A stretch of 64,000 nt of DNA from Liopterus haemorrhoidalis. Taxonomy: Eukaryota; Arthropoda; Insecta; Coleoptera; Dytiscidae. A model generated the notes under the pieces. It made no database searches. It was not told where the DNA came from and saw only the letters and a program-made list of their open reading frames with translations. Positions 19,895 to 30,681 of this stretch are shown in pieces. The stretch is taken from positions 33,324,301 through 33,388,300 of the forward strand of contig OZ020622.1 of NCBI GenBank assembly GCA_963971575.1, written 5' to 3'. Numbering within the stretch: the first letter of the stretch is position 1; each line of letters opens with the position of its first letter. Made by a program: the position numbers and the translations under genes.

Positions 19895-20197
19895 AGTCTT
19901 GCACCTTATTTTAATGTGTTTCTAGTTTTAGACTGTGATATTCGATGGTAATTTGCCCCTTTACAGTCTCTTATCATCACCCTGAGTCTGTTCAAATTTT
20001 CGAACAGACTTTTTATATTATTTATTAGTATTAGTCCGTGCAAGATTTCTTTTATTGAGTATGCGTGTTTTTAATGATTTTGTTTATTTATTTATTGTCT
20101 AATTTATTGTTTTTAATATATAGTCTAGTCATTTAGATGGGCTGCGTTAGGCGCAAATAGCCTTTGTTGCTGTGCGCCAAAAAATTTCAACTAACTA
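19895..20197 (+). other. LINE 3' UTR and tail, outer copy
   Basis: About 95% like the inner 3' UTR, including both hairpins. It ends in a shorter AACTAACTA tail just before the right TSD. Confidence 0.85.
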
Positions 20198-20211
20198 ACA
20201 TCCTACTATCC

Positions 20212-20553
20212 TTTGCGCGTCATTACGTAAACTAAGCGACGGGCGTCCGCTTGCAAAAAGTGCTATAACTATATTATTTACCTTACAACAAATGATTTTA
20301 CCAAATTATACTCCAAAAGGAGCTGTTTGACACCTAGGGTTCCTAAAGTATCTCTTTTAAAGAGAACTTTTTTATTCTAATTTTTTTTTTTTAATATTGA
20401 AATGTTGAAAAAACTTTTTTGAATGTCCTCTTTTTGTTCTTTTTTATCATTCTTTTTCATATTTTGAGTAATTATCAAGTAAAATTAATTAAGTTTAAAA
20501 ACGTAGTATTTTTTAAGGTAAACGGTTAAACGGGTAAACGGTAAAAGGTAAAC
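20212..20553. other. AT-rich spacer
   Basis: No gene seen. It ends in short imperfect repeats of GGTAAACGG (20,518-20,558). Confidence 0.5.
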
Positions 20554-20937
20554 GGTAAAGTTTCACAAAATTTTGGTACATTTATATTATGTCAATAACA
20601 AGTTAATTGTATTTAAAATAATATCATGTGTGCTCTCCATCCGTCTAAATTGGTTTTAAAAAACAGTGTGCGTGCGTGCGCGTGTGTGTGTGTGCGTGCG
20701 TGCGTGCGTGTGTGTGTGTTTTTTTTTTTTTCTTACCAAACTTAATATTATCTAAAATCGAAAGTAATAAAACAAAACACCAGTATGAATTCATTATTAT
20801 TATACACTTGGTAAAGTTTCACAAAATTTTGGTACATTTATATTATGTCAATAACAAGTTAATTGTATTTAAAATAATATCATGTGTGCTCTCCATCCGT
20901 CTAAATTGGTTTTAAAAAACAGTGTGCGTGCGTGCGC

Positions 20938-20968
<31 letters not shown>

Positions 20969-21062
20969 TGCGTGTGTGTGTTTTTTTTTTTTTTTCTTAC
21001 CAAACTTAATATTATCTAAAATCGAAAGTAATAAAACAAAACACCAGTATGAATTCATTATT
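20554..21062. repeat. 256-bp tandem duplication with (TG)n and poly(T)
   Basis: Two units (20,554-20,809 and 20,810-21,062) are nearly identical, each with a TGTG/CGTG microsatellite followed by 12-14 T and then TCTTACCAAACTTAATATT. They differ mainly in TG-tract and T-tract length. Small ORFs across the TG tracts are artefacts of the repeat. Confidence 0.85.
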
Positions 21063-21959
21063 TTTTGTTTCATATTTTATGTTTCTTACAAAAATAACCA
21101 TGCTTATATTCTAAACCAGCTTAACAAAAAGTGATCAGGGGTATTCTCGGAACCCGAAATTATTGGGTTCTATTACAAAATTAATAGAGAACAAAGTTCA
21201 TTATAGCAGCGTTTCTTAAATTTGTAAATCACGAGGACTCCTTTGAGATAAAAGTTTTCTATAGTGCGTTCAAATGTGAGTTTGCAGTATAGCTCTTGTG
21301 GCAAATGGGAACGGTGTTGCCAAATGTTGTAAAAGTGTCAAATGTGTCATTGAACCCAAAATATTATGCGGAATTTTAAGTTCTTTTGTTGTTAATTCAT
21401 TGGAATTAAATGGAAAAAGTATCAGGGATTATACAGTGATATTTTACTTTTATAAAAAACATAATTTTAATACTTCAGGATATACATAACCTTACTTTTT
21501 CAGGTTTCTTTTGAATAAAAAAAACAGTAAAATATAAGTTAAATGCTAATTGCTCAACAACGTATTCTGAAAATCTTGTAAATTATTTAATTAGGTACGA
21601 AATAAGCAAGGTCCCTGCTTTGATAATGCTAAAATTGTACAAAAAAAAAAAAAATAGCTGCGTTAACATACCATATTTATTTAAATTAATAATAGTTGTT
21701 TTATTTTACTAAAATAAACTATGTACATCAGAACTTACAATATATAGTTCCTATAATTACATCTCTACAGATAAATTTTAATATCATATTCAGTATTTGT
21801 TGATGAATTATGTCCGTAGATAATATAATAGTTAAGTTTATGGGAGTCGGACAGGTGTAGAAATAAATAAAAAAGTTTATTTAACTAAGCTTACGTTTCG
21901 ATTTTAATCAAATCTTCCTCTAAATTTGTAAATCCAAACAATATCTACATAAAAGAATT

Positions 21960-22211
21960 TACCAACATAAAAATAGTTGCCAAGAAAAATATAGAAACAA
22001 AAAAGAAAATACTGCTCTTAGCACGCATTTCTTTGAAACCAATCATAAATTTAATTTTGAAGAAACCAAAATCCTAGATAGAGTTAAAAATTTAAATAAA
22101 AGATTAATAAGCGAAAGCATAAACATCCAACGAGATAATAAAACGATAAACTTTAAAACCGATTGCAATACGATGAACGCCATCTATTGTAATATCTTTA
22201 ATAACTTTTAA
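21960..22211 (+). pseudogene. Penelope GIY-YIG C-terminus
   Basis: An open frame of about 80 codons ending in TAA at 22,209. It resembles the segment after the GIY-YIG core in PLEs: THFFETNHKFNFEET, then LDRVKNLNKRLISE. It aligns in pattern with the third PLE of this window (GHVFNYEGVSILDKEKNLDKRLISE). No RT is present. Confidence 0.7.
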
Positions 22212-22775
22212 CTATATAATTTGCCGTATAGATTTCACTAGTTGCAATTTTTTACCTGTAGATTACTTCGAATTCAGACTTGATTTTTCAGTATCATTCT
22301 TATCACCAAGTTCAACGACCTTATAAACCATGGACACATATACCGATATATTTTATTATTTAACGTCTTATTTTAAAATTATGTGACTTTAACTAGGTAT
22401 AGTAAAAAATTTATTTATGATTTATTTATTTTTATTTATTTATTTATTTTAAATCAATTTTACGTAACTCATATTTTATTATTTAACGTTATAATTTTAA
22501 ATTATGTGACTAACTAGGTATAACAAATTTTATTTATGTACTTATTTATTTTAATTATTTATTTATTTATTTTAAATCAAAAATTTGGAGTAACTCATAT
22601 ATTTTTTATTATTTGACTTTTTTATATTTAACTGTATTATCATCTGTAATCTATCTATAACTAATAATTATTCATGTACACTTAGTACCTAAACCATTCA
22701 GCTGTAGTTTGATAATGTATTCATATAAACAATATTAATTATGTAATTTCTAACTGATTCTAAATCTTTTTAGCT

Positions 22776-22803
22776 CTGAGGAAGATTTGATTAAAATCGA
22801 AAC
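22776..22803 (+). ncRNA. Hammerhead-like motif, second PLE
   Basis: CTGAGGA, one extra A, stem GATTT/AAATC, then GAAAC. Core position 7 is variable in hammerheads, so CUGAGGA fits. The extra base between the core and stem II is non-canonical, so activity is uncertain. Confidence 0.45.
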
Positions 22804-23146
22804 GTAAGCTTAGTTAAATAAACTTTTTTATTTATTTCTACACCTGTCCGACTCCCATAAACTTAACTATTATATTCAGTATTGTTTTACTAATTCATAT
22901 GAGGAAAATTTTACAAAAATACCTTACTTATTTAAAAACATTATTTTTTATATTATAACCCAAACTAGTATTGTGGGGGTACATGTATATTTTAAATTTT
23001 TTATTCCTTCATCATTGTATACGGCAAAAAAAAAACTCAACAAGCTACCACCTAATATTCTTTTCAGAACACAAGCCCTCATTATTTGTTCGACACTTTT
23101 TACAATCAATATTTCACTTTCACTTCCTTCAAGGTATCTAACCAAG

Positions 23147-24610
23147 TTAGTCATCATCACTGTCTTCTGGCAAAGTTGAAATTCCTTCACAAGTAATATC
23201 CGATCCTTGACTTTTATTAACTCCACTACATGAAAGCGTTGGTTCACAAGAAGGTCCAGGTTGTGAAAATGTTTCTGCACCAGAAAACAAAGATGAATCA
23301 CCTGATGAAGAAGATGAAGTCAGTCTTATTATCAAAGCGTCCACATCATCCTGTAAATAATCTGCTTGCCACATAGATTCTTCTATTTTTTTCACATGAA
23401 TGATATAATTCAACCAATTTTGAGGCAAAACTGTTTCGTAAGCACGCTTGATTAAACATGACATATCGTCTTTTCTAAAAGTAGTGTTATGCATTTTAAT
23501 GTAATGTTTTACTTGTGCCCATACCATCTCTATTGGATTTAATTCGCAATGATATGGCGGTAAACGTAAAATTTCAAATCCAAGTTCTTCACATTTCTTA
23601 TCAATTTTGTAATAATCGTAATTTTTGCTGACGTCACTAACAAGTGTCAGTAACTCACGTTTCAATAAAGTTGAATCAATAATTTCTATGTTTTTGCTCC
23701 ACAGCCAGTCCATAATTGCCTGTTTTGTCCACGAATTGTTGGGAATCCCTTCAACTTTCCTGGAATGGTATTTTGCATTATCAATTACGATGACATAATT
23801 TTTTGGACAATTTGGTATTAATTGTTCAAAAAACCATTTTTCATAAATGTCACCATCCATCTCCTCATGTGCATCAGCAGTGTTCTTTTTTGCACAAGAA
23901 CGTTAATTCAGCACCGTCAATGAATCCATTTTCTGATCCCGCATGTACTAAGGCAAATCGTGGTCCTCGTCCTGTGGGAGCTTTTAGGCCTGTACTATAC
24001 CCTTCAATAAAGGCTTGTCTTTTGCTTTTAATATTTGTATCTTTCCATATTTTTTCAACGGAGTGACCTACATTCACCCACGATTCATCTGTATAAATAA
24101 TCGTTTTATTTTCATATTGAGCATTTTTAATTTTTCATAAATAATTATGTCGCCAAGTTATTATATCATTTCTTTCCATAAAAATTCCCTTATTTCCTCG
24201 ACGTTCATACAAAAACCCAATTTATTTTAAAACGGTATATAATGTAGTTCTTTTAAATATCGGCATGTCAGCATCAGCATTAACTTCATTTAAGATTACA
24301 TTTAATGTTGGAGGAATGTTTTTTTCAAAAAATTTGTGTACAATTCTTCGAATTCCGGCTCGAACAGTATCATCATATTTTATAACTCTACTGTCCCTCT
24401 TAACATGTGGTCGTGTTGTTTTTCTTGGACTTATCAGCAGTCCCGTGCTTGCTTCTTTAGCAATGTTATAGACACTGCGTGTTGAACAACCAGTGGCCTG
24501 GCTACACATTTTAACTGCACTTGATGTGTTCATTGTCTGTCTAAATGAGTCAGCACATTGAAAATTATCTGCCTTTCCTTCGAGTGCAACACTTTCCCCC
24601 TTGGTGACAT
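23147..24610 (-). pseudogene. DDE transposase (IS630/Tc1/mariner group), broken
   Basis: Likely start at ATG 24,610 (MSPRGKVLHSKERQIIF). A helix-turn-helix region follows in the next frame (TGCSTRSVYNIAKEA), then the catalytic residues: D1 in IYTDESWV (near 24,090), D2 in VIVIDNAKYHS, E in LNPIEMVW. D2 and E are separated by 83 residues, far more than the 34 of Tc1 and close to the DD82E (Sailor) type. Breaks: a frameshift near 24,535, stops at about 24,225 and 24,135, and a frameshift near 23,890. It ends in a Ser-rich acidic tail. Confidence 0.75.
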
Positions 24611-25352
24611 ATTTCGTTCAAACTTATCGACCTGTAACAAGTTATCAATAAATTACTATCTGATAAATGTAAATCTCTTGAGTTTTTGTTGTATAATGCA
24701 GGCATGAAATTTGATAAAACTATAAATTTTTTTGTTTTTAACCAAAATTAATCATAACCAACATAACCTAAACAAATATTTTGCTTAGTTTATCTGAATT
24801 TACTAATTTATATAATCTTTACTCACCTTTAGGCTTTTAATGTTCAATTTTAGTTATATAAAATACTGCAATATTATAATAATATGAAAAACTGATATGA
24901 TTTACAAAAATCAACTCTTATAAAACTCAAAACAAAAAGCAACAAAAACAAATGACCATTTGTAGAATACCGCGTCTTAACAGATCAGCGTGTTTTAGAG
25001 CTGGCAACGTCGACAAGTAAGAAAAGGATAGTATCATTGTGTAAACCCATTAGAGAGTATGAAAAAGAACTACTCCATATACCTTGTACTGCAAACTCAC
25101 CTTTGAACGCTCTATAGGTGGATCCCGTAGTTTTTATGTTTTCGTTCTCGATTAGACTAGTTATACAATTTTTGAAATCTGGAGGATTTATTCATATACT
25201 ATTTAGGCCATATAACACAAATTTAATTATTTAAATATCATTAAAATGAATTTATTTTTAATTATTTTTCCCATTGGGATGGTCGTAACTCCATTAACCC
25301 ACGAACCCCCTAGGGATCCACGGACCACAGTTTAAGAATCACTGCATTATAG

Positions 25353-25761
25353 GGCCACACATTTTCTATTTAATCGAAAAAGGTTTAGTGAACAATTTTA
25401 GTTGTATTTTAGTAGTGATATCGCTATTAAATTATAATTCATTTACATGCCTACGTGCCTAAAATTACATTGTAAAAAATTGAATTATTCATTACAACTA
25501 GTGTTATAAGTAAAGTGCGGGCAGATAAGATGATGATAACTTATATAAAGAAAGGGGCACATAATATTATATTGTATTTTTCTTATTACAAATACAGAAA
25601 TAAAATATAATATTATGTTCCATTTTTGTCATACGAGTTATCACCACCTAATCTGGCCGTTCCTTAATCATCAGAAGAGACCGAACAAATATACGCAATT
25701 ACTAATTAAAATTCTAATTATTCAGTAGCATGGACGTACTTTTTAAAATTAAAACAGGCAT
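25353..25761. other. AT-rich spacer
   Basis: No coding frame or clear repeat seen. Confidence 0.4.
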
Positions 25762-25766
25762 GTATT

Positions 25767-25967
25767 TGTTAGATACAAGACCAAGTTCTCGACATCACTA
25801 ATATATCTATAAAAATAGAGTATTTTATGTATCTATAGAGATGAGATGTATTATGTAGGAGCTGTCAAATATATTAAACATATAAAGTTTTAATTGAATA
25901 TTTATTACTGTTCTGCAAAGGACATATCTTTATAATATCATTTTCTTCATCATCAGTAGTCGTAACA
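25767..25967 (+). repeat. 5' LTR
   Basis: 201 bp, TG...CA ends; a possible TATA-like region and the AT-rich centre are shared with the 3' LTR. PBS region starts at 25,968. Confidence 0.9.
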
Positions 25968-26350
25968 ATTGGCGACGAGCTCGGCCAGGGAGGACACGCT
26001 GATTCCTTCAGTGTAGCGCGCGTGCGGCCCAGAACATCTAAGGGCATCACAGACCTGTTATTGCTCAATCTCGTGCGGCTAGGAGCCGCCTGTCCCTCTA
26101 AGAAGATTATTTTGTACGCCGGCAGTAAAAACCGCGAACACCCGACCGGGTGGACGAGGCGCGCGCTAGCGCCGAAACGCGACACTCGCACGCACCGGCG
26201 AACGGGTGACGCGAGCCTTCGAGATGCCGGAACTATTCTAGTTCTATTGTGGCGTAGGTTCGCGAATTCCTACAATTACACCCAGACCACGTGTTATTCA
26301 TTTAACGTCTATTATTACCGGACGGATTTCTTGCGTTTTCTCGCTTAACA
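25968..26350 (+). other. Leader of the chimeric LTR element
   Basis: GC-rich compared with its surroundings. A 108-codon frame (26,022-26,348) has no recognisable gag feature and is probably fortuitous. Confidence 0.4.
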
Positions 26351-26494
26351 AAATACTAAGTGCATTTAATATTCCGAGCACTCTTATATCTAAGAGCGCT
26401 GGTTTCACAGCAACCTCTTCGGTTCCTTGTTAGATAGACGGGAAACCTAAGAGATCCTGATATCGGACGCTCTCCTAGGAGGCATAAATTTCCA

Positions 26495-27567
26495 TCAAGT
26501 TGTGAGACGCTCGAGATTGTAATACTCTTCAATGTCGCCTCTGATTGGGTTCTGGAAGTACGCGTTCCAGTCTTCCCCTGCGTAATCAGGTACGCGTAAT
26601 CCGCTTTGTTCATTACATACCAGTAATGACTTTGAGCCACTTGGTTCAAAACTAATTGGTTTAGTACAATACTTCCCATCTTTCTTATCTAGGAAGTTCA
26701 TCTTAGCTCTCATACTCTCCATATCATCTTGGAGGTTATCAATATTATAATCATGTGGCATTACATCATCAGGATTTACTAAGATGGGGTTGTTCTGATC
26801 AACTCCTCTCCATCTTGTACCTGGGATCGGTTTATTCTGATAGAAGCGCGTTCTATGTATGACGGGGGTTTCTGCAGTAGACAAACTAATAACTGTTTGT
26901 CTTAGATTGGAGTAAGTGACCTGTTCAGATTGCGGAATGAATCTATTTTCATTCGTCACGTTATTCTTTCCAATCTTTGGTACGTACAATTTCTCCGATA
27001 TTCAGACGGTTCCAATAGCATTAACAATGCTAGTTAACTGGTCCGGCACGGCGACTAACCCTTTTGCAGCAATAACAAAATCGTTATTGATGCGTGAAGT
27101 TTGATAGTCATCACTGACGTCTTGAATCTGTTTGACGTCGCGATTTACAACAATCACCTTACATTCAACTACCGCTAACATCACACGATATAGTTGATAT
27201 ATATTACCCATTACGGGTACGTTATTAAACTCATAAATTGCCTTAAAAGTAGAAAAAGTTGAAAAACCGATACCTCTAGTTGTATTTGCTATTGTTATGG
27301 CCCTTTCTGTATAGGCTTCTAATCTTTCTGAAGCTGTCTGGCCGTCTTTAACTCCAGGGAAAAGCTTATTCTTTAGCTCAGCTAAACGAGAGATCGTTTC
27401 AGTGATCTGACTTGCTCCCTTCCTGTAGTTGTCTGTTCTAACATTCTGAAATTTTACGCGGGATGGACCTCCACGTTTTCTTCCTCTGTAGTTACCTCTG
27501 GATTGTTGCGCTGCTATCTGCTTACTTGCGGCTTTATAGCTCGCGGCTGGGTCGTCGTAATGGACGT
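26495..27567 (-). pseudogene. Unidentified ORF, possible virus-derived coat-like protein, antisense in LTR element
   Basis: One minus-strand frame of about 357 codons is open from near 27,567 to 26,495, with a single TGA at 27,002-27,004. No Met precedes residue ~130, so its 5' end is cut off at the junction with integrase DNA. The start is Arg/Gly-rich (RGNYRGRKRGGPSR), then helical, then Pro/Asn-rich (FYQNKPIPGTRWRGVDQNN). It matches no retroelement protein I know. An RNA-binding basic arm followed by a long body suggests a viral nucleocapsid or coat protein, but this is only a guess. Codon use is balanced, unlike the AT-rich neighbourhood. Confidence 0.45.
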
Positions 27568-28182
27568 GTTTGGGAGGGAACTACCAAAGAAGTCCTTCAA
27601 ACATTTCTCTTTACCTACCGTTCAACACCTCATATACAATTGAACAACTTTTCTCCAGCAAAGGTATTTTTGGGTAGAAACCTGAGAACTCCATTGCAAT
27701 TGCTTCGACCTACTGAGAAGTTCGAAACACTAAAAAACTCCAAAATGGAAGATCGATTCAACAAGAAAAATGGAGCTCAAAAACGGTTCTACAATATTGG
27801 AGATTCTGTGTACGCAAGAGATTTCTACAAGAAAACTTGGCTTGTAGGATCAATAATTGGACGCAGAGGAAATGTTATGTATGAAGTATCGGTTGGAATT
27901 AAAATATGGGTTCGACACGCTAATCAATTGCGAACTCGTTTAAATAAAAACCATATCGAAACACAAAATGATCACAAAAACTTATTAACATTTTTGGATA
28001 TTTTTGATATGAGTCATTCTGTTCCTGAAAATAACAATAATGTTCAAACAGAAGTTCCAGAGTTCTCGCTAGACGAAAAAACGGAGGAAGTTCCCGAATC
28101 TCCGGCTCTTGTACATACGGAAAATTCAAGAAACCACAACATTGAAATCGACGTGGAAAACAATGAAGAACAGCCCACGTGA
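27568..28182 (+). pseudogene. Ty3/gypsy integrase C-terminal part
   Basis: The frame reads as gypsy integrase after the core: KEVLQTFLFTYRSTPH, SPAKVFLGRNLRTPL, then a GPY/F-like module (GDSVYARDFYKKTWLVGSI, VRHANQLR) and an acidic tail to the stop at 28,180. The catalytic D,D,E positions lie upstream and are missing. The frame is open upstream to 27,463, but those codons are antisense to the foreign ORF and not integrase. Confidence 0.8.
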
Positions 28183-28258
28183 CGCAAGTACGTTACGCCG
28201 AACTACCAGAGACCTTCCGTTCCTCCAGCTCGGCTAACGTACCACTCAAAACGGGAGG

Positions 28259-28459
28259 TGTTAGATACAAGACCAAGTTCTCGACATCACTAATATATCT
28301 ATAAAAATAGAGTATTGTATGTATCTATGGAGATGAGATGTATTATGTAGGAGCTGTCAAATATATTAAACATATAAAGTTTTAATTGAATATTTATTAC
28401 TGTTCTGCAAAGGAGATATCTTTATAATATCATTTTCTTCACCATCAGTAGTCGTAACA
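28259..28459 (+). repeat. 3' LTR
   Basis: 201 bp, near-identical to the 5' LTR (for example TTTTATG/TTGTATG, CTATAG/CTATGG, GGACAT/GGAGAT). Confidence 0.9.
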
Positions 28460-28464
28460 GTATT

Positions 28465-28663
28465 AGATTAACATATAGCAGAAAATTAATTTTAAAAAGT
28501 ACGCTGATTGATATTAAATTATTCTTTTTAGTCATTGTATATATGTCCAGTCTATAGTTATGAGCGACATTTTATGTTTTTTTAGACTATTGATTTTGAA
28601 CGTGTGCTTTTATTTTCAGCCACTCCTTATTATTAAGAATTTCTGCATATTTTTCCTTTATTT
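28465..28663. other. Spacer downstream of the recombinase pseudogene
   Basis: Non-coding, AT-rich; probably 3' flank of the minus-strand gene that ends at 28,664. Confidence 0.35.
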
Positions 28664-30681
28664 CTAAGCATTCGTTTCGTTTTCCGCAAAATTTGAGGGT
28701 ACAGATCCAATATTTTGTAATACATCTTCAATATTTTGCCTATCATTGCCTTCATCTATTGTTGTTAGAAGATCATCGTTTAAATCTATGTCAATATCCT
28801 TAATAGGTTTTCCTTTAAATTGAGCAGTTTCACCTTTTTCCATCAGAAACAATAATTTGGACATTTTTGCGGTCTGATATACGTCATCGGGCAATCTGTA
28901 GGAGCCTCTGTGAACTCCTACACTATGGCCCATGAATGATGCCAATTGTTCGATATCGCTATCAGTCATGTTGAACAATTGTGTAAGTATAGCCAAATGC
29001 TTTCGCAGCCTTGTAGACGTAATTGCTGCTGGATTCTTGGCTGCTGAAGAAACTTCGTTTTTTTTCAAGAACTTATACCCGTACAGCGATTCAGATGTGT
29101 TTGGATTTCCAAACAAAAATGCATTATTTTTAACGAACATATTTTTACGATACTTCAATAATATTTTAATGTGGTCTTGTACGTCCAAGCTGAACAAAAC
29201 CGGGACTCCTCGGCCTCTTTTTCCCCTAATCACAACTCTTTTCAAAGATTTCATCAAAATATTTTCCGATGGTTTAACTATATCTGCAAATTCTTCATAT
29301 TTTTGTAATTTCATTTCAGTTTTTTCGTATATGTGGAGTGGCAACCTTTGTAGTTCCCCAGGTCTCCGCCTATTTAGCAATAAAACCCTGCAAAATATTG
29401 TTTCCAACAATGTGATATACGCTTCTTTGTCGTCATTATTTATGTTTAATGATTCTATGTGTTTGCCGTTGAAATAAGATGTTCTTTTAGTAATTTTAAA
29501 TCACTGGCTACAGGAATTAATCGATAAGGTGGATCTTCAATCTTAAATCTGCTTCCGCTTCAGCAGCAGAAACCGTGCTATAAACACTTTTTCGTTTTAA
29601 CACAAAAACAATAGCAATATCGCAACACTGTTTCAGTGTTGTTCCCATATTCAGAGCAAGAGATGGTGATATATAAAAATCTGTATCTGCATTATATTTT
29701 TCAATAATTTTAGTAGCAGCAACAATTGCATCAAAATGTTTCGGTACAAGAGCGTCAAATAAGTTCTTAATTGTTGGTACTTGTTTCTTAATTTCAATTA
29801 ACAACTTTGCTAATTCTCTCGTTTTTCTTGAAGCTACAAGAACAAAATGTTTTTCTCGGTGGATTTTTATGTATCTTGCAGCAAACGCACATATCAGCTG
29901 ATCTCTTGTTTGCTTGCAAAGATATCGCATCTGGTCTCATTCTAGGGAAGACTTCCTCTTTCAGCTGTAAGTCAATAATTAAACGACTCAATAATAAATT
30001 TTGGCCACTAGTTTGATGCTTCCTATCACTATAGCCACAACATTTTTTCTATGTCGCCAGGTGTTTAGCGGCATACAGACCCAAACAATTACTGCACGGT
30101 AATAATTCTCCTTGAAGCGATGGTGTTTTCATTGGCTTTTTGGTATTATTTATGTTTACATAATTACCCTTTTTTCGCAGTGCCGCAAGCAAACGTGTTC
30201 TTTCCTCACTGCCTGCAGGCAATGAAACAATTTTTTGCACTTCAATTTCATTTGAATGATTTCTTTGAACGTGCCTAGCAAAATTTAGTACCAAATCTAC
30301 ACAATAAAAGCAAAAGTCTTTTCCTTTATTACCTTTACGTTTCTCGCCATTAGCTTTATATTTACTAGCATCCTGAGAAACATTTCTCTGTTGGGAACTA
30401 TTTGTATCACAGGATTCTATGACATTCTGACTATTTTCATCCACAGTTTGTGTACTAAAAACTGAAATTTGATCCTCTACGGGTAAGCCTAAAGCTGGCG
30501 AGTCATCTACAAGTAGGTCGAAAGTTAGCGAGTCTTCTACAGGTAGGTCTAAAGTTAACGAGTCATCTACAGGTAAGGCTAAAACTAGCGAGACCTCTAC
30601 AGGTGGGTCTATAACCATTGGGTCATCATTTGTAAAATCTACATTTGAAGTAAATTCATCGCTGTCAGATGTAGGTGGGCA
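28664..30681 (-). pseudogene. Zinc-finger plus tyrosine-recombinase-like protein, degenerate
   Basis: Exon start at about 30,681, after a TTTTTTAG acceptor. Order: an acidic region built of tandem 10-residue repeats, C2H2-like fingers (FCFYCVDLVLNFARHVQRNH and LPCSNCLGLYAAKHL), a helical region, then a tyrosine-recombinase catalytic half (RPGELQRL; ITSTRLRKHLAIL; LASFMGHSVGVHRGSYRLP). These supply the Arg, Arg/His, His and Tyr positions. It resembles an uncharacterised metazoan family related to Crypton-type recombinases. Breaks: stop at 30,049, frameshifts near 29,918, 29,530 and 29,475. The catalytic half alone is open (29,470-28,664). Confidence 0.6.
30465..30615 (-). repeat. 30-bp coding minisatellite
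   Basis: Five units of about 30 bp (TCTACAGGTAGGTCTAAAGT type on the plus strand) encode a repeated Asp/Leu/Pro decapeptide (LPVEDSLTFD type) in the recombinase-like protein. Confidence 0.75.

Larger units (their letters stand above)
7883..20211 (+). mobile_element. Outer I-type LINE with target-site duplication, split by a younger copy
   Basis: The element body is 7,897-20,197. ACATCCTACTATCC is present at 7,883-7,896 and again at 20,198-20,211, a perfect 14-bp TSD. Order: 5' monomers, ORF1, ORF2 up to 12,488, then the inner copy, then the rest of ORF2 and the 3' UTR ending in an (AACT)-type tail. The 5' end is the same as in the inner copy, (T)CCCGCAGGGG, so this was a full-length insertion. 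Confidence 0.92.
21786..22883 (+). mobile_element. 5'-truncated Penelope-like element with inverted terminal copy
   Basis: ATATTCAGTATT at 21,786-21,797 and 22,872-22,883 is a 12-bp TSD. Inside, 99 bp at 21,822-21,920 recur as a perfect inverted copy at 22,778-22,876. The right copy is the normal 3' end of the element. An inverted partial copy of the 3' end upstream of a truncated ORF is a known PLE structure. Confidence 0.75.
21262..25114 (-). mobile_element. IS630/Tc1/mariner-type transposon in the hAT MITE
   Basis: Inverted ends TAGTGCGTTCAAA (21,262) and TAGAGCGTTCAAA (reverse complement from 25,114) agree over about 30 bp with three mismatches and are flanked by TA on both sides. The interior carries a broken DDE transposase on the minus strand and a PLE insertion. 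Without the PLE it would be about 2.8 kb. Confidence 0.75.
21199..25352. mobile_element. hAT-type MITE split by a nested transposon
   Basis: CATTATAG stands at 21,199-21,206 and again at 25,345-25,352, an 8-bp TSD. The ends are inverted repeats: CAGCGTTTCTTAAA (left) and CAGTGATTCTTAAA (right, reverse complement). Without the inserted DNA only about 280 bp of this element remain, so it is a non-autonomous MITE. Confidence 0.75.
25762..28464 (+). mobile_element. Chimeric LTR retrotransposon with foreign antisense insert
   Basis: LTRs at 25,767-25,967 and 28,259-28,459 (201 bp each, TGTTAG...GTAACA) differ at only a handful of positions, and GTATT flanks both sides (25,762-25,766 and 28,460-28,464). 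A PBS-like TTGGCGACGAGC follows the 5' LTR and a purine run AAAACGGGAGG precedes the 3' LTR. Of the coding region only the end of integrase remains. About 1.2 kb upstream is an unrelated ORF in antisense. The intact TSD suggests the chimera integrated as one unit. Confidence 0.85.

Noticed and set aside
20676..21134. Two ORFs rich in Cys/Val/Arg
   Set aside because: They are translations of TG/CG microsatellites and poly(T) in the 256-bp duplication.
26022..26348. 108-codon ORF after the 5' LTR as gag
   Set aside because: No gag-like helices, zinc knuckle or homology was seen; composition is that of a GC-rich leader.
28932..29477. 181-codon plus-strand ORF
   Set aside because: Antisense to the tyrosine-recombinase half, which has clear motifs on the minus strand.
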